Shown here in pieces: positions 7,723 through 16,823 of a stretch of DNA of 64,000 bases. A program made the position numbers and the translations under genes. Below the pieces are notes generated by a model. The model saw only the letters and a program-made list of their open reading frames with translations. It was not told the origin of the DNA and did no database searches. This DNA comes from an uncultured Roseovarius sp. (GTDB lineage Bacteria; Pseudomonadota; Alphaproteobacteria; Rhodobacterales; Rhodobacteraceae), in contig NZ_CANLER010000001.1 in assembly GCF_947489715.1 (NCBI RefSeq), positions 62,001-126,000 on the forward strand. The letters are read 5' to 3'. Every line of letters starts with the position of its first letter. The stretch's first letter is position 1.

Positions 7723-9147
7723 ATGACACTCAACCCCGCCGATCCAAAATTTGTCGCGCAACTGCATCAGGTGCTACCGGCTACGGCCTTTCGCGAGGCC
7801 GCGCCACATTACCTGGAAGAACCCAGAGGCCGTTGGAAAGGTCAGGCGGGTGTCGTCGTCGCCCCTTCGACGGTCGAGGAGGTCGCAGCGGTGATCAGCG
7901 CCGCATCTGAGGCTCGCGTGGGTGTCGTGCCCTATGGTGGTGGTACCGGACTGGTAGGTGGACAAGTCTTGTCAGAGGGGCCGGCGCCGGTGCTTCTGAG
8001 CCTTGAAAAGATGCGCGCCATTCGCGGGATTTATCCGGAAGAAAACGTAATGGTGGTCGAAGCAGGGGCGATCCTGTCGGACATCCATGATGCTGCTGAA
8101 AAGGCCGGTCGGCTGTTTCCGCTGACCATCGCCGCCAAGGGATCGGCCCGGATCGGCGGCAATCTTGCCACCAACGCAGGCGGTGTAAATGTGTTGCGCT
8201 ATGGCAATGCACGCGATCTGTGTCTTGGGCTGGAAGCGGTGATGCCCTATGGCGAGATTTGGCATGGTCTCAAACGTCTGCGCAAAGACAATACCGGATA
8301 TGACTTGAAAAACCTGCTGATAGGTTCCGAGGGCACGCTGGGGGTAATCACTGCCGCATCGCTGAAACTCTATCCAAGACCCACAGGCGAGGGCACTGCG
8401 CTGATGGTTGTCGACAGCCCAGAATCGGCACTGCGCTTGCTGGCGATGGCGCGGGATCATCTGGGTGAAGCTGTGAGTGCCTTCGAACTGATGCATCGTA
8501 TGGGCCTTTCCTTTCTGGCTGAAACCCTTCCTGAATTGCGGCAACCTTTCGAAGACCCGCCTGAATGGTTCGTATTGATTGATGTCGGCCTGGCGCGCGG
8601 GCTGGATCCGGCAACAGCACTGGAGACTTTGTTCGCCGATGGGTTTGGTGCCGGGATGGTCAGCGATGGAATGATTGCGCAATCCGAGGCGCAAAGGCAC
8701 GCCTTCTGGGAGGTACGCGAGCGAATTCCAGAGGGGAACCGGCGTGTCGGTTCAATCAGCTCGCACGACATCTCGATTCCGATGGGGGCAGTCCCGGAAT
8801 TTATCCGCCGCGGTGATGAGGCCATTGCCAGTCTGGGTGATTTCCGGATCAATTGCTTCGGTCATCTGGGGGATGGCAACCTGCATTACAACGTGTTTCC
8901 GCAAAAGGGGCGAAGCCGCGACGATCATCTTGAAAGTCGAGACGCCATCAAGCGGGTGGTGCATGATCTGGTGCACGAGTTGGGCGGCTCGGTAAGTGCC
9001 GAGCATGGCATTGGCCGGTTGAAAGTCGATGATTTGGAGCGCTATGCCGATCCGGTCAAAATGTCCGCCATGCGGGCCATCAAAGATGCCTTGGACCCCA
9101 AAAGGATCATGAACCCCGGGGCCGTACTGCGGATGCCACCTGACTGA
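7723..9147 (+). CDS. FAD-linked hydroxyacid oxidoreductase (GlcD/D2HGDH-like)
   Basis: 474-residue flavoprotein of the PCMH/VAO family, which includes D-lactate, glycolate and D-2-hydroxyglutarate dehydrogenases. The FAD-binding half shows VVPYGGGTGLVGG and the GGNLATNAGGVNVLRYG and GSEGTLGVIT signatures. The C-terminal cap shows the metal/substrate motif FGHLGDGNLHYN and SAEHGIGRLK. The native substrate cannot be decided from sequence; D-2-hydroxyglutarate or D-lactate are likely. An in-frame GTG at 7675 overlaps the previous stop (GTGA) and would give 490 residues; I prefer ATG 7723 because family members usually begin with the LNPADP segment. Cytoplasmic or membrane-associated. Confidence 0.9.
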   Translation: MTLNPADPKFVAQLHQVLPATAFREAAPHYLEEPRGRWKGQAGVVVAPSTVEEVAAVISAASEARVGVVPYGGGTGLVGGQVLSEGPAPVLLSLEKMRAIRGIYPEENVMVVEAGAILSDIHDAAEKAGRLFPLTIAAKGSARIGGNLATNAGGVNVLRYGNARDLCLGLEAVMPYGEIWHGLKRLRKDNTGYDLKNLLIGSEGTLGVITAASLKLYPRPTGEGTALMVVDSPESALRLLAMARDHLGEAVSAFELMHRMGLSFLAETLPELRQPFEDPPEWFVLIDVGLARGLDPATALETLFADGFGAGMVSDGMIAQSEAQRHAFWEVRERIPEGNRRVGSISSHDISIPMGAVPEFIRRGDEAIASLGDFRINCFGHLGDGNLHYNVFPQKGRSRDDHLESRDAIKRVVHDLVHELGGSVSAEHGIGRLKVDDLERYADPVKMSAMRAIKDALDPKRIMNPGAVLRMPPD

Positions 9148-9197
9148 CGTTTTCCTGTTGTTTCCCAACCGGCTGCGCGGTTAACTGCGCCGCGAAC

Positions 9198-9216
9198 ACC
9201 CCGGCTTGACCGGGGT
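9198..9216 (+). other. Hairpin in the tupB leader
   Basis: ACCCCGG, a five-base loop CTTGA, then CCGGGGT form a perfect 7-bp stem 22 bases before the tupB start. There is no T-run, so it is not a standard terminator; it may separate the oxidase transcript from tup or affect tupB translation. Confidence 0.5.
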
Positions 9217-9238
9217 CTGAGGGGGAAGTCGGCCCGGA

Positions 9239-9943
9239 ATGTCGGAGCTTTTGGACGGGATTAAACAAGCCTTTTGGCTGATTGTGACGCTGGATGCGGA
9301 TCTGGTGGAGATTACACTGCGCTCGCTTCAGGTGACGCTGAGCGCATTGCTGATCGCCTGTCTGATCGCCTTGCCATTGGCCGCAATACTATCCGTCCGT
9401 CGATTTCCATTCCGACGGATCACCATTGCAGTTCTGAACGCGTTGATGGGGTTGCCGCCGGTCGTGGTGGGCCTGATCGTCTATGTGTTTCTTTCGCGCT
9501 CAGGCCCATTTGGCGTGCTTGGGCTGCTGTTTACACCCACTGCGATGATCATCGCACAGGTGATCATCATTGTGCCGCTGATTGCTTCAATCGCGCATCA
9601 GTCGTTGCGAGACCTCTGGGCCGAATATCACGACCTGTTGATTTCGATGAACACCACGCAGGGTCAGCGGATCAAGACATTGCTTTGGGACAGCCGGCGG
9701 GCGCTGCTGACAGCGGCCCTGGCGGGCTTTGGCCGGGGCATCGGCGAGGTTGGCGCGATCATGGTTGTGGGGGGAAATATCGACCATGCCACGCGGGTGT
9801 TGACCACCGCGATCGCGTTAGAGACCGGGAAAGGAAATTTTGCCTTGGCGCTTGGCCTTGGTTTTGTGCTGATTGCACTGGCGATTGCCGTGAACCTGAC
9901 CATCCACTGGCTGAGCCATACCGAAAGGGAGGGGCGCTGGTGA
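9239..9943 (+). CDS. tupB: Tungstate ABC transporter permease
   Basis: 234-residue inner-membrane permease with about five or six hydrophobic segments and the cytoplasmic EAA-type loop ending in RALLTAALAGFGRGIGEVGAIM that contacts the ATPase. Sequence type and gene order identify the TupB family of high-affinity tungstate (sometimes molybdate) importers. It is preceded by GGGGGAAG as ribosome site, and its stop overlaps the GTG start of the ATPase gene. Together with the following ATPase and binding protein it makes a complete transporter, here in the order permease-ATPase-binding protein, whereas tupA is often first in other bacteria. Tungsten would supply tungsto-enzymes such as formate dehydrogenase; none is in this window. 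Confidence 0.88.
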   Translation: MSELLDGIKQAFWLIVTLDADLVEITLRSLQVTLSALLIACLIALPLAAILSVRRFPFRRITIAVLNALMGLPPVVVGLIVYVFLSRSGPFGVLGLLFTPTAMIIAQVIIIVPLIASIAHQSLRDLWAEYHDLLISMNTTQGQRIKTLLWDSRRALLTAALAGFGRGIGEVGAIMVVGGNIDHATRVLTTAIALETGKGNFALALGLGFVLIALAIAVNLTIHWLSHTEREGRW

Positions 9944-10653
9944 GCGAGTTATTCCCTCTGGACGTAACTGCCGCGCAGGTGCGCAGACGCGGTAAGGTAT
10001 TGGTAGGGCCGGTTGATCTGACCCTGAAGGCAGGTGGCGTGACGATCGTGATCGGACCAAATGGTTCGGGAAAAACAAGCCTTTTGAAGATGTTGCACGG
10101 CATTGTTCGACTGAACAAGGGCAGTGTCAAATGGGCCTGCGGGACGGAAGAAGCTCAGAAACGGCAAGCATTTGTGTTTCAGACGCCTGTAATGCTGCGC
10201 CGCACCGTGCTGGAAAACCTGATCTATCCGCTGCGTTTGCTGCATGTACCAAAAACCCAGGCACGGGTTCAGGCGGCGGAATGGGCAAACCGGATCGGCC
10301 TGGGCGACGCGATTACACGTCAGGCCACGGTCTTATCCGGAGGGGAACGTCAGAAACTGGCGTTGGCGCGTGCTCTTATTCGCAAGCCCGATCTGCTCTT
10401 TCTGGATGAACCCTGTGCCTCGCTTGACGGGCGCGCAATGCGCGAGATCGAGGCGATCCTGCATGGCGCCGCTGCCAACGGTACGCGCATCATCATGTCG
10501 ACCCATGACATGGGTCAGGCCAAACGACTGGCCAGCGAAGTTATTTTCATTCTGCACGGTAAAGTGCACGAATTCGGGTCCGCGGGCGGGTTTTTTGATC
10601 TGCCGGAAACGCCGCAGGCCCGGGCATTCCTCAACGGAGACATCGTGGATTAA
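9940..10653 (+). CDS. tupC: Tungstate ABC transporter ATP-binding protein
   Basis: 237-residue ABC ATPase. Walker A GPNGSGKTS is near residue 33, the signature LSGGERQK near 130 and Walker B LLFLDEP near 150, followed by the H-loop STHD. The reading frame is open much further upstream, but that part overlaps tupB; the GTG at 9940 inside the tupB stop (GTGA) gives the normal family start (VSELFPLDV). There is no C-terminal regulatory TOBE domain, as usual for TupC. It energises tungstate uptake by TupA and TupB at the inner membrane. Confidence 0.9.
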   Translation: MSELFPLDVTAAQVRRRGKVLVGPVDLTLKAGGVTIVIGPNGSGKTSLLKMLHGIVRLNKGSVKWACGTEEAQKRQAFVFQTPVMLRRTVLENLIYPLRLLHVPKTQARVQAAEWANRIGLGDAITRQATVLSGGERQKLALARALIRKPDLLFLDEPCASLDGRAMREIEAILHGAAANGTRIIMSTHDMGQAKRLASEVIFILHGKVHEFGSAGGFFDLPETPQARAFLNGDIVD

Positions 10654-10667
10654 AGGAGACCAAAGCG

Positions 10668-11462
10668 ATGACCAAATTCATGGCTGCACTGATTGCAGCT
10701 TTGGCTGTCAACTCCACCGCTTGGGCGGATGAGATGAAGATGGCCGTTACGACGTCGTTTCATAATTCCGGCCTGGCCGAGGTGCTGCTGCCCGAAATCA
10801 AGAAGGATACCGGGATCGAAGTACAGTTGCTGGTCGTTGGCACCGGGCAGGCCCTGCGCTTGGGCGAGGCGGGCGATGTTGACGCCATTCTGGTCCATGC
10901 CAAGACCGCCGAAGAGAAGTTCGTCGCGGCAGGCAATGCCACGCACCGGACCGAGATCATGTATAACGATTTCGTCATCGTCGGCCCCACCGCGGATGCG
11001 GCAGGGGTAACGGGTGCTGCGGATGCGGCGGACGCCTTGCAGAAAATCTCAGGCGCACAGGTGTCCTTTGTCAGCCGGGGTGATGATAGCGGCACCCATA
11101 AAAAAGAGCTTAGTCTCTGGGACGCGGCGGGCGTGGCCCCGGAAGGTAACTGGTATAACGCTGTGGGCGCCGGAATGGGCGCTGCGCTGAATACCGCGTC
11201 GGGTATGAATGCCTATATTCTGTCGGATCGCGCAAGTTGGCTTAATTTTGGCAACAAGGGCGATCTGGCGCTGCTGTTTGCCGGTGACCCGGTGCTTTTC
11301 AACCAATATGCCTATTTGCCCGTCAATCCGCAAAAGCATGCTCATGTGAAGTCTGCATTGGCGGATCAACTAGAGGCGTGGTTGATCTCGGACCGCGCGA
11401 AAGAACTGATTGATGGCTACCGGCTGTCAGGTGAGCAGTTGTTTACCTTCAACGCGAAATAG
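10668..11462 (+). CDS. tupA: Tungstate-binding periplasmic protein
   Basis: 264-residue secreted solute-binding protein with signal peptide (MTKFMAALIAALAVNSTAWA). The motif MAVTTSFHNSGL after the mature N-terminus is the TupA-type oxyanion-binding loop (TTTS..SGL in the family), followed by VVGTGQALRLGEAGDVDAILVHA and the central SRGDDSGTH loop, both characteristic of tungstate/molybdate binders. AAAGGAGA precedes the ATG by eight bases. It is the third gene of tupBCA, 14 bases after tupC. A G+C-rich hairpin at 11472-11505 follows before the convergent dehydrogenase gene. Confidence 0.92.
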   Translation: MTKFMAALIAALAVNSTAWADEMKMAVTTSFHNSGLAEVLLPEIKKDTGIEVQLLVVGTGQALRLGEAGDVDAILVHAKTAEEKFVAAGNATHRTEIMYNDFVIVGPTADAAGVTGAADAADALQKISGAQVSFVSRGDDSGTHKKELSLWDAAGVAPEGNWYNAVGAGMGAALNTASGMNAYILSDRASWLNFGNKGDLALLFAGDPVLFNQYAYLPVNPQKHAHVKSALADQLEAWLISDRAKELIDGYRLSGEQLFTFNAK

Positions 11463-11471
11463 TGAGATTAC

Positions 11472-11505
11472 GTGGGCTGACGGCATCGTATTTCCGCCAG
11501 CTCAC
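11472..11505. terminator. Hairpin between convergent tupA and dehydrogenase genes
   Basis: GTGGGCTGACGG pairs with CCGCCAGCTCAC (ten of twelve positions plus one G-U) around a ten-base loop, in the 39 bases between the two convergent stops. It could act for both strands, but there is no T-run. Confidence 0.45.
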
Positions 11506-13943
11506 GCCTTGATCCGCTTCATTTCTGGGTCGTAAAGCGACTTGAGGTGAACCTGCGCCGAGACACGCTCGGTTGCCACTTCAAGTTCATAGCTGCCCGA
11601 CATCACGAACGCCGCATCTACACCTTCGGGGTGACGGACATAACCCAGCCCGATTGATTTGCCGATGGTGTGACCAAAGCCGCCCGAGGTCAGCCAGCCC
11701 ACACGTTCGCCATCGCGGTAGATGGTTTCGCGGCCCAGCAGGACGATCTCGGGATCGACCGTGAAGCTGGCCAGCAGCTTTTTCATGCCACCTGATTTCT
11801 GCGCCTCGGCGGCTGCGCGGCCTTTGAAGTCAATTTTGCGATCAAGTTTGACGGCCCAGCCCAGCCCGGCCTCAAGCGGTGTGTGATCAGGCCCGATATC
11901 CGAGCCCCAGGCACGATATCCCTTTTCCAGCCGCAGGGATTCGATGGTGCGGTAGCCGGCATTAACCAATCCGTAGGCATGCCCGGCCTGCATCAGCGCC
12001 CCGTAGACGGTTTGAGCGTATTCGACTGGCAGATGCAATTCCCAACCCAGCTCGCCCACGTAAGTCACCCGCAGGGCCTGCACCGGGCACCCGGCGATTC
12101 CGATAGTTTGAAGCGTTCCGAATTTGAAAGCCTCGTTCGACACATCGGCGCGGGTGAGTTTTCGCAGGATATTGCGCGCCTCGGGGCCCATCAGCGACAG
12201 CACCGCGTTAGAGGAAGTGATGTCGAAAAGCTGGCAATTCATCCCTTCGGGGATGTTGCGGCTGATCCAGTTGAAATCATGGGTGGCAAAACCGGTGCCG
12301 GTAACGATGTAGAACTCATCCTCTGCCACGCGGGCCACGGTCAGATCGCATTCGATCCCCCCCTTGTCGTTCAGCATCTGGGTATAGGTCAGTGCGCCCA
12401 CGGGCTTTTCCACGTTGTTCGCGCAGATCCAGTTCAACGCGGCCAGCGCGTCGGGACCCTTGAGGGCAAACTTGGCAAAAGATGTCTGGTCGATCAGGAT
12501 GGCGGCCTGGCGGGCGGCATTGTGTTCGCGGGCATTCGCCGCGAACCAGTTCTGGCGGCCAAAGCTGTAGACGTCTTTTGGGGTCTCGTTGGCGGCGCTG
12601 GCAAACCAGTTGGGACGTTCCCACCCCAGTTTTTCGCCAAAACACGCGCCCTGTTCCTTCAAAGTGTCATAGAGCGGCGATTTACGGCAGGGGCGACCGC
12701 TGTCATGCTCCTCATACGGCCAGGCCATGGTGTAGTGCTTGCCATAGGCCTCGACCGTGCGGGTGCGCACCCAGTCGGTATCGAAATGCGGTCGACCAAA
12801 GCGGCGGATATCGGCGGACCAGAGATCAAAGGGCGGCTCGCCCTTATGGGCCCATTCGGCCAGCGCCATGCCCGCCCCGCCACCGGCAGCGATGCCAAAG
12901 GCATTGAAACCCGCACCGACGAAGAAATTACGCAGTTCCGGGGCCTCGCCAATGATGAAATTGCCATCGGGGGTAAAGCTTTCGGGGCCATTGGTGAGGG
13001 TTTTGATGCCTGCGGTCTGTAGTCCAGGCACGCGGCCAAGCGCCTGTTCCATGATCTGTTCGAAGTGGTCGAAATTACTGTCGAGCAATGTGTAGTGGAA
13101 ACCCTCAGGGATGCCGTCCGTTGCCCAGGGGATCGGGTTCGGCTCGTAGCCGCCCATGACCAACCCGCCGACCTCTTCCTTGTAATAACATAGGCGGTCC
13201 GGATCGCGCAGGGTGGGCAGGTTGCCGGGCACCCCCATGGCCTCGGTGACCATATATTGATGTTCCATAGACACCAGCGGCACGTTGACGCCGAACTTAC
13301 GGGCAAATTCGCGGGTCCATTGACCTGCACAGCAGATGACTTTTTCGCACTCGATCCGGCCCCGATCGGTGACGACCGCGCGGATGCGGCCCGCCTCGAT
13401 CTCCAGATCTGTCACCTTTGTGTCCTCAAAGATCGAGGCCCCCGCCATCCGTGCGCCCTTGGCTAAGGCCTGGGTGATGTCCGAGGGGTTGGCCTGCCCA
13501 TCAGTGGGCATGAAGGCAGCACCCACCAGATCCGAGATGTCCATCAGCGGCCAAAGCTCAAGCGCCTCTTCCGGGGTCAGAAGTTCCATCTCCAGCCCGA
13601 AGCTGTGGGCGGTGGTGGCCTGGCGTTTGACCTCGGTCCAGCGTTCCTCGTTGCATGCCAGCCGCAGCCCGCCATTCATCTTCCAACCGGTGCCCAGGCC
13701 GGTTTCCTCTTCGAGTTTGTTATAAAGGTCAACGGAATAGCCCAGAAGCTGGGTAATATTGGCATTTGAGCGGAGCTGCCCGACCAGCCCGGCGGCGTGG
13801 AAGGTGGTGCCCGAGGTCAGCTTCTTGCGTTCCAGCAGGACGGTGTCGGTCCAGCCCAGTTTGGCCAGATGATAGGCGGTCGAGCATCCGATGATGCCGC
13901 CACCGATGATAACGGCCTTGGCTGTGGTGGGGAGGGTCGCCAT
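11502..13943 (-). CDS. Dimethylglycine/sarcosine dehydrogenase-like flavoprotein with GcvT domain
   Basis: 813-residue two-domain flavoprotein. The N-terminal DAO-type FAD domain has the dinucleotide motif GGGIIG (residues 14-19) and SGTTFH49AAGL, where the histidine corresponds to the covalent FAD-attachment residue of dimethylglycine dehydrogenase. Residues from about 430 form a GcvT/aminomethyltransferase domain that would pass the released one-carbon unit to tetrahydrofolate; it includes GYRTIESLRLEKGYRAWGSDI. Likely reaction: oxidative N-demethylation of dimethylglycine or sarcosine. It lies downstream of a choline-kinase-like gene and a betaine/TMAO-type transporter on the same strand, which supports methylamine catabolism. 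Length and domain order are normal. The exact substrate is an inference. Confidence 0.88.
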   Translation of the reverse strand: MATLPTTAKAVIIGGGIIGCSTAYHLAKLGWTDTVLLERKKLTSGTTFHAAGLVGQLRSNANITQLLGYSVDLYNKLEEETGLGTGWKMNGGLRLACNEERWTEVKRQATTAHSFGLEMELLTPEEALELWPLMDISDLVGAAFMPTDGQANPSDITQALAKGARMAGASIFEDTKVTDLEIEAGRIRAVVTDRGRIECEKVICCAGQWTREFARKFGVNVPLVSMEHQYMVTEAMGVPGNLPTLRDPDRLCYYKEEVGGLVMGGYEPNPIPWATDGIPEGFHYTLLDSNFDHFEQIMEQALGRVPGLQTAGIKTLTNGPESFTPDGNFIIGEAPELRNFFVGAGFNAFGIAAGGGAGMALAEWAHKGEPPFDLWSADIRRFGRPHFDTDWVRTRTVEAYGKHYTMAWPYEEHDSGRPCRKSPLYDTLKEQGACFGEKLGWERPNWFASAANETPKDVYSFGRQNWFAANAREHNAARQAAILIDQTSFAKFALKGPDALAALNWICANNVEKPVGALTYTQMLNDKGGIECDLTVARVAEDEFYIVTGTGFATHDFNWISRNIPEGMNCQLFDITSSNAVLSLMGPEARNILRKLTRADVSNEAFKFGTLQTIGIAGCPVQALRVTYVGELGWELHLPVEYAQTVYGALMQAGHAYGLVNAGYRTIESLRLEKGYRAWGSDIGPDHTPLEAGLGWAVKLDRKIDFKGRAAAEAQKSGGMKKLLASFTVDPEIVLLGRETIYRDGERVGWLTSGGFGHTIGKSIGLGYVRHPEGVDAAFVMSGSYELEVATERVSAQVHLKSLYDPEMKRIKA

Positions 13944-13952
13944 GGATATGCC

Positions 13953-14822
13953 TCAGCTATGTTTGAATGTGTCGTGGGCCGCGCGGAAACGCGCGAGGTT
14001 CTCGGCCGTGTAGGCCGCGTAGTCGAAGTCAATTTCCGATGTGATTTCCGAGACCATGCTCCACATGGTTTCACGCAGCAAAGAGGCGCATTTCATCGCC
14101 GAATAGCGGTGCCGCAGGTCGTCGGTGAGAGGGGTCTGGAAATACTCCTCCAGCATCCAATCCTCCTGCGCCTCGCTCAACCCGTTATTCGAAGCCAGCC
14201 CGCCCAGATCGAAAAGTGGGCTGTTGAACCCGGCATAATCAAAATCGATCAGCCAGAGCCGGCTGCCGTCATCGAGGAAATTGCCGCAGAGCAGATCGTT
14301 ATGGCCAAATACGATGTCATAGGGCCCGGCGGCCTGTTCCAGGACGCCGGCGATATCGATCAGTTCGGGGATCAGGGCGGCATGACTGCTGCCCCGCTCC
14401 AGCAATGTCGCGCCATAGTCGCGGATCACGTGAAAAACCCAGAACACAAGGCTAGGACCGCGCAGATGCTTAGGCACCTCGTGGTGGCATTTCTTCACCA
14501 GTTCAAGTACCCGAGGCAACATATCGGGTGCGCGTACATCCTCTTCGGTCAGGGTGTGGCTGTCGATATAGTCGAGTACTGTGATCCCACCCTCGGCGTG
14601 GATCACAGCGGGGGATAAGCTCGCGGCATGGGCCGCTCGTGCAGCGGCAAGCTCGTTGAAGCGCATGACCTGATGCAGCGGAATGTCATCGCCAACGCGC
14701 ACTACGTATTTGCGGGTCTGATCTTCGACCAGGTAATTTACATTGGTGATGCCGCCGGTCAGGGGTGTTGCGGTGATGTCGCCTTGCCAGATCGCAAGGT
14801 CACGGAAGTCGGGATGGCTCAT
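13953..14822 (-). CDS. Choline/ethanolamine kinase-like phosphotransferase (APH fold)
   Basis: 289-residue kinase of the aminoglycoside/choline phosphotransferase fold. The N-terminal GGITNVNYLV glycine loop, the Brenner motif FGHNDLLCGNFL near residue 185 and the metal-binding WLIDFDYAG near 205 followed by FDLGGLASN are typical of choline/ethanolamine kinases. It presumably phosphorylates choline or a related amino alcohol, or a hydroxylated amine of the same pathway, in the cytoplasm. The gene ends nine bases before the dehydrogenase and starts just downstream of the fused permease, so it belongs to the amine operon. An amine kinase inside a methylamine uptake/demethylation unit is unusual and its substrate is not evident. 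Confidence 0.85.
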   Translation of the reverse strand: MSHPDFRDLAIWQGDITATPLTGGITNVNYLVEDQTRKYVVRVGDDIPLHQVMRFNELAAARAAHAASLSPAVIHAEGGITVLDYIDSHTLTEEDVRAPDMLPRVLELVKKCHHEVPKHLRGPSLVFWVFHVIRDYGATLLERGSSHAALIPELIDIAGVLEQAAGPYDIVFGHNDLLCGNFLDDGSRLWLIDFDYAGFNSPLFDLGGLASNNGLSEAQEDWMLEEYFQTPLTDDLRHRYSAMKCASLLRETMWSMVSEITSEIDFDYAAYTAENLARFRAAHDTFKHS

Positions 14823-14825
14823 GTC

Positions 14826-16823
14826 TCAGCTCTCCAATCCAAAACGTATACGGGCGCCGCGGGCGCTGGCATTGACCAGCCGGTCGGCGATGATGGCGAT
14901 GAAGGCGATGGCGAGGCCTGCCACCAGCCCCCGGCCCGTATCTGCCTTGGTCAGCGCGATATAGACCTCCTGACCCAGATCGCGGGTGCCAACGAGGGCG
15001 GTGATGACCAGCATCGACAGGGCCAGCATGATGGTCTGGTTGATACCCAGAAGGATCTCGGGCAGGGCCAGCGGCAGGCGCACTAGGCGCAAAAGCTGTC
15101 GGGGCGTGCAGCCCGATACGATGCCCGCCTCGATCAGATCGCCGCTGACATTGCGTATCCCGTGCGCGGCGTAACGCACTGCCGGGGCCAGGGCATAAAG
15201 CACGATGGCGATCATGGCGGTGAAATCACCCACCCGGAACAGCATCACGACCGGGATCAGATAAACGAAACTGGGCAGGGTTTGCAGCGTGTCGATCAGC
15301 AGGTTGATGGCCACGCCCGCCCGGCGGTTGAGTGCGGCGAGCACGCCCAGCGGCACGCCGATGATTGTGGCCAGAATGACCGATGCACCGCAGAGATAGA
15401 CCGTTACCATCGCCTTGGACCAAAGACCCGTAATGGCGATCAGACCGGATAACCCGCCGCAGAGCAGTGCCAGACGCCAGCCCCCGGCACGCCAGCCCAG
15501 CAAGACCAGCATGGCAATGGTCCAGAGCCAGGGGATGCCCAGCAGGGTGCGTTTGATCGGCAGCATGAAATAGGTGAGGAAGAAGACCTTGATCGCCTCG
15601 AACATATCAAAGAAATTAACGTTGAGGTATTTCACCACATCATTCCAGAAGACCCCTGTCGTCAGGGTTTGTGCCTCGGGGTAGTCCAGAATGAAGGGCG
15701 AAAATCGCCCGAAAATCCAGGTTGCCGCCAGCAAGATCAAAACGATAACTGTCCGCTTGTGGCGTGCCGCCCAGCTTTGATCGGTCTGAGGCGGATGGAT
15801 CTGCCCCATGCGCTCGGCAAAGGCCTGGCTGAGGCGATCGACGGCGATGGCCAGCACGACGATGGCGATCCCGGCCTCGAACCCGGCGCCGATATCCAGC
15901 CGCCGCAACGCCGCCAGCACGTCAAAGCCCAGCCCGCCAGCGCCGATCATCGAGGCGATGATCACCATGTTCAGCGTCAGCATGATCACCTGATTGACCC
16001 CCACCATCAGGCTGTGCGAGGCCGAGGGCACCAGGATGCGCCACATCAGTTGCCGCTTGGTCGTGCCTGCCATGCGCCCGAAATCCACGAGTTCCGGGTC
16101 GACTGATTTCAGCGCCAGAATGGTGACGCGTACCATCGGCGGCGTGGCGTAGATGATCGTGGCGACCAGTGCCGACACCGGGCCAAAGCCGAACATGAAG
16201 AGGATCGGCACCAGGTAGGCGAAGATCGGAATGGTCTGCATCAGGTCCAGCACCGGCGACAGGATGCGTTCACCCAGCGGATGGCGATAGGCCCAGATGC
16301 CAACCAACAACCCGCCGCCGGCCCCGATCGGCACGGCGATCAGGACCGAGGCCAGCGTGACCATCGCACTGTCCCATTGGCCAAAAATCGCAAGATAGGC
16401 GAAACAGGCACCAACCAGCGCCGCCAGCAGCCAGTCGCGGCAATAGTGGCCAAGCGCCATGACGGCGGCGGTCACCACGATCCAGCTGACCGGCGGTAGA
16501 AGGGTGCGTGCATCATCGCCGCGGCCAAGCGTGAAACCGTCGCCCAGAAGCGACAGGACAAACCGATAGGGTTGTTCGATCAGCCACGCGATGCCGCGGG
16601 TGATGTCGGTAAAGGACAGCGGCCCGATGGCGGCCTCTTCGACCAGCCATTTCATCGCGCCGGAAATGTAGGTCTTGAACGGAATGATCCAGGCCGACGG
16701 GAATTTCACCAGCCAGCGCATGTCCAATTCCTTTGCAATGTCACGGCCATAGGTGCCCAGCAGAATTGTCGCGACAATCAATGCGCAGGTGACGATCGTT
16801 CCGGGGCCGGGGCGTGCGATCAT
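14826..16823 (-). CDS. Betaine/TMAO-type ABC transporter, fused double permease
   Basis: 665-residue membrane protein made of two ProW/OpuA-type permease halves. Each half has its own inner-membrane cluster and EAA loop: the first around residues 260-290 (VDFGRMAGTTKRQLMWRILVPSA), the second around 560-590 (IEAGIVSGCTPRQLLRLVRLPLA). One polypeptide can therefore supply both permease subunits. Such fused permeases occur in Roseobacter amine transporters, including the TmoXVW TMAO importer as I recall it. The ATG overlaps the stop of the upstream ATPase gene (ATGA). The substrate is inferred as a quaternary or tertiary amine from the binding-protein family. Confidence 0.88.
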   Translation of the reverse strand: MIARPGPGTIVTCALIVATILLGTYGRDIAKELDMRWLVKFPSAWIIPFKTYISGAMKWLVEEAAIGPLSFTDITRGIAWLIEQPYRFVLSLLGDGFTLGRGDDARTLLPPVSWIVVTAAVMALGHYCRDWLLAALVGACFAYLAIFGQWDSAMVTLASVLIAVPIGAGGGLLVGIWAYRHPLGERILSPVLDLMQTIPIFAYLVPILFMFGFGPVSALVATIIYATPPMVRVTILALKSVDPELVDFGRMAGTTKRQLMWRILVPSASHSLMVGVNQVIMLTLNMVIIASMIGAGGLGFDVLAALRRLDIGAGFEAGIAIVVLAIAVDRLSQAFAERMGQIHPPQTDQSWAARHKRTVIVLILLAATWIFGRFSPFILDYPEAQTLTTGVFWNDVVKYLNVNFFDMFEAIKVFFLTYFMLPIKRTLLGIPWLWTIAMLVLLGWRAGGWRLALLCGGLSGLIAITGLWSKAMVTVYLCGASVILATIIGVPLGVLAALNRRAGVAINLLIDTLQTLPSFVYLIPVVMLFRVGDFTAMIAIVLYALAPAVRYAAHGIRNVSGDLIEAGIVSGCTPRQLLRLVRLPLALPEILLGINQTIMLALSMLVITALVGTRDLGQEVYIALTKADTGRGLVAGLAIAFIAIIADRLVNASARGARIRFGLES

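Noticed and set aside
9198..9216. Intrinsic terminator after the FAD oxidase gene
   Set aside because: The hairpin has no T-run; listed only as a leader hairpin.
9274..9939. N-terminal extension of the tupC frame across tupB
   Set aside because: It overlaps tupB fully, lacks ABC ATPase character, and the coupled GTG at 9940 gives the correct family start.
11883..13022. 379-codon open frame on the plus strand opposite the DMGDH-like gene
   Set aside because: It is antisense to the well-supported flavoprotein gene, has no ribosome site and its protein is Gly/Arg/His-rich as expected from the reverse frame of a G+C-rich gene.
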